Assembly: GCF_018413645.1 (NCBI RefSeq)
Contig: NZ_JAHCDA010000002.1
Span: 620,001-684,000 of the forward strand
Direction of reading: 5' to 3'
Length of the DNA: 64,000 nt
DNA from: Roseococcus pinisoli
GTDB lineage: Bacteria > Pseudomonadota > Alphaproteobacteria > Acetobacterales > Acetobacteraceae
Shown: positions 32,393 through 41,600 of the stretch, in pieces
Position numbering within the stretch: the stretch's first letter is position 1
Layout: each line of letters starts with the position of its first letter
The notes under the pieces: model-generated
What the model was told of the DNA's origin: nothing
Seen by the model: only the letters and a program-made list of their open reading frames with translations
Database searches by the model: none
Made by a program: the position numbers and the translations under genes

Positions 32393-33495
32393 TGTATGTG
32401 GCCGTGAAAGGCGGCGATGCCGCCATCTCCGCCGCCCATGCCTGGCTCGGCCAGCGTCGCCGCGGCGACGAAGCCCTGCCGGAGCTCTCCGCCGACCAGA
32501 TCGACGAGCAGCTCGGCCTCGCGGTGGACCGCGTGATGGCCGAGGGCTCCTGCCATGACCGGGGCCTCGCCGCGCTGGCCATCAAGCAAGCGCGCGGCGA
32601 CCTGATAGAGGCCGCCTTCCTGCTGCGCGCCTACCGCAACACCCTCTCGCGCTTCGCCGCCTGCGAACCGATCGACACGGGCGCCATGCGCGTTCAGCGC
32701 CGCATCAGCGCCACCTACAAGGACCTGCCCGGCGGCCAGGTGCTGGGCCCGACCTTCGACTATACCCACCGCCTGCTCGACTTCGCCCTCGCCGCCGAGG
32801 GCGTACCGCCGCCCGAGCCGGAGGAGGCCGAGGCCGCGGAAGGCACCATGCCCCGCGTGACGGAGCTGCTGGCCCGCGAGGGGCTGATGGCCCGCGACAT
32901 GCCCGGCGGCGACGAAGCCCCGCCAGACCTGACGCGCGAGCCCCTGCCCTTCCCGACGCCGCGTCCGCTGCGGTTGCAGTCCCTCGCCCGCGGCGACGAG
33001 GGCTTCCTGCTCGGCCTCGGCTATTCCACGCAGCGCGGCTACGGCAACGCGCATCCCTTCGTGGCGGAGCTGCGCATGGGCGAGGTAGAGGTCTTTCTCG
33101 CCCCCTCCGAGCTCGGCTTCGCCATCTCGATCGGCGATATCGCGGTCACCGAATGCCAGATGGTGAACCAGTTCGCCGGCAGCGCGCAGAACCCGCCGCA
33201 ATTCACGCGCGGCTACGGCCTCGCCATGGGCCATGGGGAGCGCCGCGCCATGTCCATGGCGCTGGTGGATCGCGCCCTCATGTCGAAGGAGATGGGCGAG
33301 GAAGCGACCGCCCCCGCGCAGGACGCCGAATTCGTCCTGCTCCATGCCGACAATGTCGAGGCCACCGGCTTCGTCGAGCACCTCAAGCTGCCGCACCACG
33401 TCGACTTCCAGAGCGAGCTCGAAAAGCTCCGCAGCATCCGCGCGCGCTGGCAGGCCGATCGCGAAGCCGCCCCCGTTCAGGAAGCCGCCGAATGA
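32392..33495 (+). CDS. phnI: C-P lyase complex nucleosidase PhnI
   Basis: 367 aa. Recognised by MYVAVKGGDAAISAAHAWL, AEGSCHDRGLAALAIKQARG and GYSTQRGYGNAHPFVAELR; the family displaces adenine from ATP with a phosphonate at C1 of ribose. RGYGLAMGHGERRAMSMALV and the end-region ADNVEATGFVEHLKLPHHVD are also usual PhnI features. ATG shares its A with the phnH stop; ends overlapping phnJ by 4 nt. Confidence 0.95.
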   Translation: MYVAVKGGDAAISAAHAWLGQRRRGDEALPELSADQIDEQLGLAVDRVMAEGSCHDRGLAALAIKQARGDLIEAAFLLRAYRNTLSRFAACEPIDTGAMRVQRRISATYKDLPGGQVLGPTFDYTHRLLDFALAAEGVPPPEPEEAEAAEGTMPRVTELLAREGLMARDMPGGDEAPPDLTREPLPFPTPRPLRLQSLARGDEGFLLGLGYSTQRGYGNAHPFVAELRMGEVEVFLAPSELGFAISIGDIAVTECQMVNQFAGSAQNPPQFTRGYGLAMGHGERRAMSMALVDRALMSKEMGEEATAPAQDAEFVLLHADNVEATGFVEHLKLPHHVDFQSELEKLRSIRARWQADREAAPVQEAAE

Positions 33496-34349
33496 ACGCC
33501 ATCACGCCCCGGAACGCGCCGGAGAACGCCTACAACTTCGCCTATCTGGACGAGGCGACGAAGCGGATGATCCGCCGCGCCATCCTCAAGGCCATCGCTA
33601 TCCCCGGCCACCAGATCCCCTTCGGCGCACGCGAGATGCCGCTGCCCTATGGCTGGGGCACGGGCGGCATCCAGGTGACGGCGGCCATCCTTGGACCCCG
33701 CGACGTGCTCAAGGTCATCGACCAGGGCGCGGACGACACGACCAATGCCGTGTCCATCCGCCGCTTCTTCGCCCGTGTCGCGAATGTGCAGACCACGACG
33801 CGCACGGGCGAGGCCACCATCATCCAGACCCGCCACCGCATCCCCGAGCGCCCGCTGACGGAGGGTCAGGTGATGGTCTTCCAGGTGCCGATGCCCGAGC
33901 CGCTCTTCCGGCTGGAGCCGCGCCTGGCGGAGACGCGCCGCCTGCATGCGCTGGGCGACTATTCGCTCGCCCAGGTGAAGCTCTACGAGGACATCGCGAA
34001 GCAGGGCGAGAGCGGCAGCAGCTACAACCATCCCGTGATGGTGGGCGGCCGCTACCTCATGTCGCCCTCGCCCATCCCGGGCTTCGACAACCCGAAGCTG
34101 CACAATTCGCCCGCGCTGATGCTCTTCGGCGCGGGGCGCGAGAAGAAGATCTACGCCGTGCCGCCCTACACCACGGTGGAGAGCCTCGATTTCGAGGATC
34201 ATCCCTTCCGGCCCGTGCGCGCACCGCAGCGCTGCTCGGCCTGCGGGAGCGCCACGAGCTACCTCGACGAGATCATCGCCGACGACAAGGGCGGACGCAT
34301 CTTCGTCTGCTCCGACACCGACCATTGCGCGGAGACCCAGGGGTTATGA
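33492..34349 (+). CDS. phnJ: C-P lyase PhnJ (radical SAM, C-P bond cleavage)
   Basis: 285 aa. Splits the C-P bond of ribose methylphosphonate phosphate by radical chemistry, giving methane or another alkane and the 1,2-cyclic phosphate. The C-terminal cysteines are Cys248, Cys251, Cys273 and Cys279 (CSAC ... VCSDTDHC). Their spacing of 3, 22 and 6 equals that of E. coli PhnJ Cys241/244/266/272, the iron-sulphur ligands and the catalytic thiol, so the enzyme should be active. The start NAITPRNAPENAYNFAYLDE is typical. Overlaps phnI and phnK by 4 nt each. Confidence 0.96.
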   Translation: MNAITPRNAPENAYNFAYLDEATKRMIRRAILKAIAIPGHQIPFGAREMPLPYGWGTGGIQVTAAILGPRDVLKVIDQGADDTTNAVSIRRFFARVANVQTTTRTGEATIIQTRHRIPERPLTEGQVMVFQVPMPEPLFRLEPRLAETRRLHALGDYSLAQVKLYEDIAKQGESGSSYNHPVMVGGRYLMSPSPIPGFDNPKLHNSPALMLFGAGREKKIYAVPPYTTVESLDFEDHPFRPVRAPQRCSACGSATSYLDEIIADDKGGRIFVCSDTDHCAETQGL

Positions 34350-35134
34350 GCATGGAACCTATGGGCGCGCCCCTTCTGGAAGCCGCCAACCTGCAGCTGC
34401 GCTTCGGCGCGGTGCGCGCGCTGGACGGCGTCGATGTCGAGATCTTCCCGGGCGAGGTCGTCGCCATCGTGGGCGAGAGCGGCTCGGGCAAGTCCACCCT
34501 GCTGCGCGTGCTCGCGGGCGCCATGGAGCCCGATGCCGGCCGCGTGCTCTACCGCGATGCCGCGGGCGAGGCGCATGACGTACAGGCGCTGTCTGAGGCC
34601 GGCCGCCGCCGGCTGATGCGCAGCGACTGGGGCTTCGTGCACCAGAATGCGCGCGACGGGCTGCGCATGGGCATCTCCGCCGGCGGCAATATCGGCGAGC
34701 GGCTGATGGCCGCCGGGGACCGCAACTACGCGCATATCCGCGCCGAGGCCGCCGATTGGATGGGCCGCGTGGAGATGAACCCCGAGCGCATCGACGAGCC
34801 GCCGAAGAACTTCTCCGGCGGCATGCAGCAGCGCCTGCAGATCGCGCGCTGCCTGGTGACCAACCCGCGGCTGGTCTTCATGGACGAACCGACGGGCGGC
34901 CTCGACGTCAGCGTGCAGGCGCGCCTGCTCGACCTGATCCGCGGGCTGGTCGCGCAGCTCGGCCTCGCCGTCTTCTTCGTCACGCATGACATCGGCGCCG
35001 CGCGGCTGCTCGCGCACCGCATCGTGGTGATGCGCCATGGCCGCATCGTGGAGGAAGGCCTCGCCGACCGCGTGCTGGACGATCCGCGCCACGCCTATAC
35101 CCAGCTCCTCGTTTCCTCGGTGCTTGCCGCATGA
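34346..35134 (+). CDS. phnK: C-P lyase system ABC-type protein PhnK
   Basis: 262 aa ABC ATPase: Walker [10 protein letters not shown], signature [15 protein letters not shown], Walker [13 protein letters not shown] and switch [12 protein letters not shown]. PhnK docks on the PhnGHIJ core rather than acting in transport. Start ATG 34346 overlaps the phnJ stop (ATGA); a second ATG lies 2 codons on. The [16 protein letters not shown] region is typical of PhnK. Confidence 0.95.
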   Translation: MSMEPMGAPLLEAANLQLRFGAVRALDGVDVEIFPGEVVAIVGESGSGKSTLLRVLAGAMEPDAGRVLYRDAAGEAHDVQALSEAGRRRLMRSDWGFVHQNARDGLRMGISAGGNIGERLMAAGDRNYAHIRAEAADWMGRVEMNPERIDEPPKNFSGGMQQRLQIARCLVTNPRLVFMDEPTGGLDVSVQARLLDLIRGLVAQLGLAVFFVTHDIGAARLLAHRIVVMRHGRIVEEGLADRVLDDPRHAYTQLLVSSVLAA

Positions 35135-35829
35135 ACGCCGCCCTCGAAGTCCAGGCCCTGAACAAGGGCTTCACCCTCCACCTCCAGGGCGGCATCGGCT
35201 TTCAGGTGCTGCGCGGCGAGGCGCTGACCGTGATGCCGGGCGAATGCGTCGCCCTCACCGGCCCCTCGGGCGCCGGCAAGTCGACGCTGATGCGCTGCCT
35301 GCAGGGCAATTACGGTGCCGATGCCGGGCGGATCATGGTGGCCCATCGCGGCGGCCTGGCCGATCTCGCCGCCGCCGATGCGCGGCTGGTCCGCGAGATC
35401 CGGCGCGAGACATTGGGCTATGTCTCGCAGTTCCTGCGGGTCATCCCCCGCGTTTCCGCCCGCGACGTCGTGGCCGAACCGCTGATCGACCGCGGCATGG
35501 ATCCCGAGGCGGCCCGCGAGCACGCCACCACCCTGCTCACCCGGCTCAACCTGCCGCCGCGCCTGCATGGCCTGCCGCCCGCCACCTTCTCGGGCGGCGA
35601 GCAGCAGCGCGTGAACCTCGCCCGGGGCTTCGCGCCGGATTACCCGATCCTGCTGCTGGACGAGCCCACGGCCAGCCTGGATGCCGGCAACCGGGAGGTG
35701 GTCATCGGCCTGATCCACGAAGCCAAGGCACGCGGGGCGGCGCTTGTGGGAATCTTCCATGACATCGAGGTGCGCGACCGCGTCGCGGATCGCCTGCACG
35801 AAATCCTTCCCGTAGAAGATGCCGCATGA
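35131..35829 (+). CDS. phnL: C-P lyase system ABC-type protein PhnL
   Basis: 232 aa ABC ATPase: Walker [10 protein letters not shown], signature [15 protein letters not shown], Walker [13 protein letters not shown], switch [12 protein letters not shown]. PhnL is needed for the first step with PhnGHI and associates with the core complex. The [18 protein letters not shown] opening is typical of PhnL. Overlaps both neighbours by 4 nt. Confidence 0.95.
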   Translation: MNAALEVQALNKGFTLHLQGGIGFQVLRGEALTVMPGECVALTGPSGAGKSTLMRCLQGNYGADAGRIMVAHRGGLADLAAADARLVREIRRETLGYVSQFLRVIPRVSARDVVAEPLIDRGMDPEAAREHATTLLTRLNLPPRLHGLPPATFSGGEQQRVNLARGFAPDYPILLLDEPTASLDAGNREVVIGLIHEAKARGAALVGIFHDIEVRDRVADRLHEILPVEDAA

Positions 35830-36959
35830 CTGAAATCATCTGGACCAATGCCCGCCTCGTCCTGCCCGAGGCGGTGATCGACGGAACCCTCACGCTCCGC
35901 GACGGGCGCATCGCCGAGATCCAGCCCGGGAATTGCGCGCATCCCTCCGCCATCGACTGCGGCGGCGACATCGTGATCCCCGGCGTGGTGGACGTGCACA
36001 CGGACAATCTGGAGCGCCAGGTCCTGCCGCGCGCCAATGCGCGCTGGCCTTCGCGCTCGGCCTTCGTCTCGCATGACGCGCAATGCGCGGCCGCCGGCGT
36101 GACCACGGTGCTGGATGCCCTCTGCCTGGGCGACCTCGGCTTCGACCAGGGCCGGGATCAGACCTTCCGGGACGGCGTCGACGACCTGACCGCCATGGCG
36201 GATTCCGGCCTCATGAAGTCGGAGCACCTGCTGCACCTGCGCTGCGAGCTGCCGGCCCGCGACATGCCGGGTGCGCTGGAGCCCGTCGCCCATCACCCGC
36301 TGATCGCGATGGTGAGCCTGATGGACCACTCGCCGGGCGTGGGCCAGTACCGGGACCTTCAGCGCTACCGCGCCATGCGCATCCGCCAGACGCGCATGAC
36401 CGAGGACGAGGTGGAGCGCCGCATCCAGGCGCTCCACGCGCAGCGCGACGAACTGCGCGAGAAGCAGCGCGCCTGGGTGCTTTCGCTCTTTGCCGGGCGC
36501 GACATCCCGCTTGCCAGCCATGACGACGAGGAGCCTGAGCAGGTCCGCCGCAACGCCGAGGACGGCATCCGCGTCGCCGAGTTCCCGGTGACGATGGAAG
36601 CGGCCATCGAGGCCGGGCGCATCGGCGTCGGCGTGATCGGCGGCGCGCCCAATATCGTCCGGGGCGGCAGCCATTCGGGCAACGTCTCCATCATGGAGCT
36701 GGTGCGGGCGGGCGCGATGGACGTGCTGGCCAGCGACTACGTGCCGCCGGCCATGATCGAGGCCGCCTTCATGGTCGCCAAGGAGGTCGGGCTGCCGAAG
36801 GCGATCGCGATGATCACCTCCGCGCCCGCCGCCATGTGCCGGCTGGACGACCGCGGCGCGCTGGTGCCGAGCCTGCGCGCAGACCTCGTGCGGGTGACGC
36901 AGCGCGACGACATGGCGGTGGTGCGCCAGGTCTGGCGCGGCGGCGAGCGAGTAGCGTGA
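35826..36959 (+). CDS. phnM: Ribose 1-methylphosphonate 5-triphosphate diphosphatase PhnM
   Basis: 377 aa, canonical PhnM. It removes pyrophosphate from the phosphonate-ribose triphosphate. Metal ligands lie in [18 protein letters not shown] and [33 protein letters not shown] and [12 protein letters not shown] are diagnostic. The [19 protein letters not shown] loop is usual. It is the operon copy; a divergent copy lies beside phnF. Its stop overlaps the next gene (GTGA). Confidence 0.95.
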   Translation: MTEIIWTNARLVLPEAVIDGTLTLRDGRIAEIQPGNCAHPSAIDCGGDIVIPGVVDVHTDNLERQVLPRANARWPSRSAFVSHDAQCAAAGVTTVLDALCLGDLGFDQGRDQTFRDGVDDLTAMADSGLMKSEHLLHLRCELPARDMPGALEPVAHHPLIAMVSLMDHSPGVGQYRDLQRYRAMRIRQTRMTEDEVERRIQALHAQRDELREKQRAWVLSLFAGRDIPLASHDDEEPEQVRRNAEDGIRVAEFPVTMEAAIEAGRIGVGVIGGAPNIVRGGSHSGNVSIMELVRAGAMDVLASDYVPPAMIEAAFMVAKEVGLPKAIAMITSAPAAMCRLDDRGALVPSLRADLVRVTQRDDMAVVRQVWRGGERVA

Positions 36960-37630
36960 ATCCCCACCGCGCGGCGATCTACTACGCACCGGAGCTGGAC
37001 GACCCGCTGCATGATGCAGCGAGCGCCTGGCTCGGGCGCGACGCCGTTTCCGGCAAGGCACGGGCCCAACCCGGGCTGCCCGAGGTGGAGGCGATCACCG
37101 CCGAACCGCGCGGCTACGGCTTCCATGCGACGCTGAAGCCGCCCTTCCGGCTGGCGCAGGGCTATGAAGCCTTGCTGGCGGAAACCCGTCGCTGGGCCTC
37201 CACCATGGCGCCCTTTGAGCTGCCGCCGCTCTCGGTGCAGGACCTCAAGGGCTTTCTCGCCCTGCGGGAGACGGAGACCTGCCCGCCCCTGCACGCCTTG
37301 GCGGATTCGGCCGTGGAGGCGCTCGACGCCCATCGCACGCCGCCCACCGAGGAGGAGCTGGCCCGCCGCCGCAAGGCGAAGCTCAGCGCGGCGCATGAGG
37401 AACTGCTGGGCCGCTGGGGCTATCCCTATGTCATGGGCGAGTGGCAGTTCCACATGACGCTGACCCGCCGACTGACGCCGGAGGAGCGGGACATCTACCG
37501 GCCGGCGGCCGAGGCGCATTTCGCGGGGATCGCGGGCGTGCCGCGCAAGGTCGAGGCGGTCTGCGTCTACACGCAGGCCGCCCCAGGCGCGCCCTTCCTG
37601 ATCGGGGAGAGGATCAGGCTGGGCGGCTAG
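36956..37630 (+). CDS. Phn-operon 2H phosphoesterase (DUF1045, TIGR03223-like)
   Basis: 224 aa, GTG start overlapping the phnM stop by 4 nt; the open frame runs on upstream but is a shadow of phnM. Two HxT motifs of the 2H phosphoesterase fold are seen: His57 in YGFHATLKPPF and His166 in WQFHMTLTRRL, about 110 residues apart. The family (DUF1045) is known as a companion of phosphonate operons but has no proven role. Since the C-P lyase product is a 1,2-cyclic ribose phosphate and no phnP is in the operon, hydrolysis of that cyclic phosphate is an attractive inference. Last gene of the operon. Confidence 0.88.
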   Translation: MNPHRAAIYYAPELDDPLHDAASAWLGRDAVSGKARAQPGLPEVEAITAEPRGYGFHATLKPPFRLAQGYEALLAETRRWASTMAPFELPPLSVQDLKGFLALRETETCPPLHALADSAVEALDAHRTPPTEEELARRRKAKLSAAHEELLGRWGYPYVMGEWQFHMTLTRRLTPEERDIYRPAAEAHFAGIAGVPRKVEAVCVYTQAAPGAPFLIGERIRLGG

Positions 37631-37638
37631 TGGTGGAA

Positions 37639-37674
37639 GCCGCGGGGCCCGCCGAAGTGGCGATGCCCCGCGGC
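37639..37674. terminator. Hairpin at the end of the phn operon
   Basis: 10-bp perfect stem GCCGCGGGGC / GCCCCGCGGC with a 16-nt loop, in the 51-bp gap between the convergent phn operon and the EF-hand gene. No U-tract; a candidate two-way terminator. Confidence 0.4.
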
Positions 37675-37681
37675 CCCGTCG

Positions 37682-38296
37682 TCAGCGGGCCGGAGCCGGC
37701 GTGGCTGGCGTTGCCGGCGTGGCGGGCGTCGCAGGCTCGCCATGGCGGCGATGGTGGCCGCGGTGGTCATGATCGCGGCCCTCCCGCCCACGCCACTGCG
37801 GCAGTTCGTCGCGCGTGATCGCGTTGTCGCCATTCGCGTCCAGCGCACGGAAGCGCGCCTCGGCGAAGGGCCGGATCTCGTCCAGCGTCACGACGCCGTC
37901 GCGATTGGCGTCGAGGCTGCGGAACATGGCCGCCCGCATGCGATCCATGCGCTCGGCCCGCTCCGGCCGCGCCGCGCGGCGTGCCCCGTCGGTGCCGTCC
38001 CGCAGGCGCAGCGTCGCGAATTCCTGCAAGGTCAGGCCGCCGCTGCGATCGGCATCCGCGGCGTTGAAGCGCGTGGTCGCGAAGGCCCAGGCCTCGTCCC
38101 AGGTCACGCGCCCATCGTGGTTCGCGTCCATCTGCTCGAAAATCCGCAGCATGGGCGACGGCCGTTCCGCTGCCTGGGCCGCGGGGCGAGCCGCCGCGGG
38201 GGGCGCCGCTGCCGGGGCCGGGGCGGCAGTCTGAGCCAGCACTGCACCGCTGCCGAGCAGCACCGCACCGAACACCAGGGTCTGAGCCAGTTTCAT
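37682..38296 (-). CDS. Secreted four-EF-hand calcium-binding protein
   Basis: 204 aa. Signal peptide (MKLAQTLVFGAVLLGSGAVL, AQ cut), an Ala/Pro-rich stalk (residues 22-45), then two EF-hand pairs: DANHDGRVTWDE, DADRSGGLTLQE, DANRDGVVTLDE and DANGDNAITRDE. All have the Asp/Asn ligands at positions 1, 3, 5 and the Glu at 12. A His/Arg-rich stretch (RDHDHRGHHRRH) follows, which may bind metal, and the end is a PAT tandem repeat encoded by 9-bp units. Likely a periplasmic Ca2+ buffer or sensor. Monocistronic, with an AT-rich upstream region. Confidence 0.88.
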   Translation of the reverse strand: MKLAQTLVFGAVLLGSGAVLAQTAAPAPAAAPPAAARPAAQAAERPSPMLRIFEQMDANHDGRVTWDEAWAFATTRFNAADADRSGGLTLQEFATLRLRDGTDGARRAARPERAERMDRMRAAMFRSLDANRDGVVTLDEIRPFAEARFRALDANGDNAITRDELPQWRGREGRDHDHRGHHRRHGEPATPATPATPATPAPAR

Positions 38297-38623
38297 GGGT
38301 TTCTCCGTCGGCGGTGACGCGGGATGCGCCTCCGTTAATCAGCAAGGTGACAGGTCGATGTAACGGGCGCGTGCCGATCCGAGACCATTCTCGTGAGAAA
38401 ATGTGACGGGATTTCCGTGCCTTAATTCCGCCTTCTCGGCGCGTTGATTCGAGTTCGATATGAAGTTGGCTGTGGTTGGTTAGCATCGTTCAAATCTGAC
38501 GTGGAAAAATTCCGCAGAAGTTAAATGACGGATCTAAGGTAATTTCTAAGGATAGAATTTTAACGATAGGATGCGTCTTATCTCCTCCAGCCTGCCGATC
38601 CGACTGCGCCCGGAGTTACTCTG
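38297..38623. other. AT-rich divergent control region
   Basis: 327 bp between the EF-hand gene (minus) and the hybrid kinase (plus), clearly richer in A and T than any coding region nearby, especially 38460-38580 (runs such as GGAAAAATTCCG and AGAATTTTAACGATAG). No ORF or strong palindrome was seen. It presumably holds promoters for both genes; the kinase ATG at 38624 has CGGAG 9 nt upstream. Confidence 0.6.
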
Positions 38624-41600
38624 ATGCTGTTCAGCCTAGCGATCTCCCCGGAGACCCTCGAAGGGTGGCAGCCGAGCCTGGACACTCTGGCGGAATGGAT
38701 GGAGGCGCGCGTCACACGCCTCGTGCAGGCCCATCCGGATGGGCACCGAGTTCTGCTCACGAGCACCGCTCCGGTGGGCGAGTTCGGTGACATTCGGGCC
38801 GATCACCTTGCCTCTGCCGTCATGCGCGACCGGCGGCCGCTTCATTCGTCCATGACTTTGACAGACCTCGAGAAGCCGGGGCCGGCGGAAGGCTCGGACG
38901 GTTACACGGGTCATCCCCTCGCTTGGCCCGATGGCTCCCTCTTCGGCGTTCTCGACGCGATCGGCGGCGGTTCATCCCTGAACGAAGGGCGATGCCTGCG
39001 CCTCATGGCCCAATTCGCCCGCGCTATCGAGGACCAGCTCTCCCTGCTCTGGAGCCAGAGCGAGGTCGCCCGACTGGAGACGGAGCTCAATGCTCAGGAG
39101 GAGCGCATTGCCCTCGCCAACGAGGTCAGCGGCGTCGGCGTCTGGGACTACAATATCGATACCGATTTCCTCCACTGCGACCGGACCTGCCACGAGATCT
39201 ATGGCGTGCCCCATGAGCCCGGGCGCATGGCCAGCATCGCCGATTTCAGGGCCCTGGTGCATCCGCAGGACGTCAACAGGATCACCTTCGAGCGCATCTC
39301 CGACCTGTCGGTGCGCGGACAGGACCGCCAGATCGAGTTCCGCCTGATCCGGCCATCGGGCGAGGAACGCTGGATCACCTCCGCCGCCTGCATGCTGCCG
39401 GCGACGCCGCGGACGCCCAACCGCCTGCTGGGCGTCGTCGTGGATATCACGGAGGCACGACGGGCGGCCGAGACGCTTCAGGCGAGCTACGACGCGCTAC
39501 GCCGGGCGGAACGCGTCGCGAAGATGGGAAGCTGGACGCTGGACCTCGCGACGGGCGCCTTCACGACCTCCGACATGCTCTTCGAAATCAACGGCGCCGA
39601 TCCCAACGGGCCGCCCCTGACGCCCGATGACCTCAAGCGGATGCTGGCGCCCGAGAGCTTCCAGAAGGTATCCGACGCCATCGCCCGCTGCGCGGCGACA
39701 GGCGAAGCCTATGGGCTGGACGTGATCCATTACCGGCCGGACGGAATGCCCTTCGCGGCCTATATCCGGGGCGAGGCCCAGCGCGATGCGACGGGCAAGA
39801 TCGTGGCGCTAAGCGGCACCGTCCAGGACATCTCCGATCGGGAGGAGCCGCGGGCCCAGCTCCTCGCTCTGGCGGACAATCTGCCGAATGGCGCAATCTA
39901 TCGCCTCGAGCTCGACGCGGTCGCCGAATATCGCCTGACCTATATCAGCGCCGGGATCGAGAAACTGATCGGCGTGCCGCCCGAGAAGGTCGTGGCCAAT
40001 CGCGGCGCCTTTCTCAACGCCATCCACCGCGACGACGTCGCGCGATATCTGCTGGAGGTCGAGCGGTCCCGCACTTCGGGTGCCGTGTTCGATTGCGAGT
40101 TCCGGGCCTGCAAGCCCGACGGCTCCGTCATCTGGATGCGCTGCCGTTCCGCGCCTCGTTCGGCGGAGGCCGGCACGGTCTGGGACGGCATCATGCTGGA
40201 CATCACCCGCGAGCGGGATGTCGCGCAGCAGCTACAGCTCGCGAAGGAGGCCGCCGAGGCCGGTGAGCGGGCGAAATCCGACTTCCTGGCGACGATGAGC
40301 CACGAGATCCGCACCCCCATGAACACCGTGATCGGCATGGCGCGGCTGGTTCAGCAGACCGACCTTTCCCCGAAGCAGCGCAACTACCTCGAGAAGATCG
40401 ACGTCTCGGCCAAGGCGCTGCTCGGCATCATCAACGACGTCCTGGACTACTCCAAGATCGAGGCCGGGATGCTGGCGCTCGACTTCAGCGATTTCGACCT
40501 GGATGAGGTCCTGCAGACCGTTTCCGCCGTCACCTCCACCCGGGCAGAAGAAAAGGGCATCGAGATCGCCTATGCGATCGCGCCCGACGTGCCGCGGCGC
40601 TTGCGCGGCGATCCTTTCCGGCTTGGTCAGGTGCTGACCAACCTGGTCGGCAACGCCGTGAAGTTCACGAATATCGGCGAGATCGTCATCAGCGCCGACC
40701 TCGTGCCGCCTTCCCCGCAGACGCAGGAAGGGGAGATGGTCGCCTTCTCGGTGCGCGATACCGGGATCGGCATCCAGCCCGAACAGATCGGCTATCTTTT
40801 CCGCCCCTTTTCCCAGGCCGAGGCCCGGACCTCGCGGCGCTATGGGGGCACCGGGCTTGGCCTCGCGATCTGCCACCGCCTCGTTACCCTGATGGGCGGG
40901 CGCATCAGCGTGGAAAGCGTCCCTGGCGAGGGGAGCACCTTCCGCTTCCTCCTGCCCAACAGGCTTGCCCTGCTGCGTGACCATGCGACGGCCCAGGCGT
41001 TGCGGCATTCGGCCCTCGTCGGGGCGCGGGTGCTCATCGTCGACGACAATGCCAGCGCCCGGGAAATCCTGTCCGATATCCTGCGGGAGTTCGGCATGCA
41101 GGTGAATGCGGCCGCCTCCGGGATCGAGGGCCTCCATGCCCTTCGGGAAGGATGCCGATTGGGCAGGCCCTATGAGATCGTCCTCATGGATTGGCGCATG
41201 CCGGGCATGGACGGCCTCGAGGTCGCGCGGCGCATCCGCGAGGAGGAGCACCTCGCCCAGATGCCGGCGGTGCTGATGGTGACCGCCTATGGCCGCGAGG
41301 AGGTGCTGAAACGCGCCGAGGAGCTCAGCCTCCAGGGGCTGCTGATCAAGCCCATCACCGAATCCGTGATGTTCAATACCCTGATCCAGATCCTGCGCCC
41401 CCTCGCGCCGCCGGCTGGCGCGGAGACCGCGCCGATGCCCCGGATCGCCACGGGGGGCGGCCATGTCCTGTCCGGGCGGCGCGTGCTGGTCGTGGACGAC
41501 AATGCCCTCAACCGCGAGGTCGCGACGGATTTCCTCGAGCTCGCCGGGGTGATCGTCTCCACCGCGAATAACGGCCGGGAAGCCCTGGAAAGTCTGGAGC

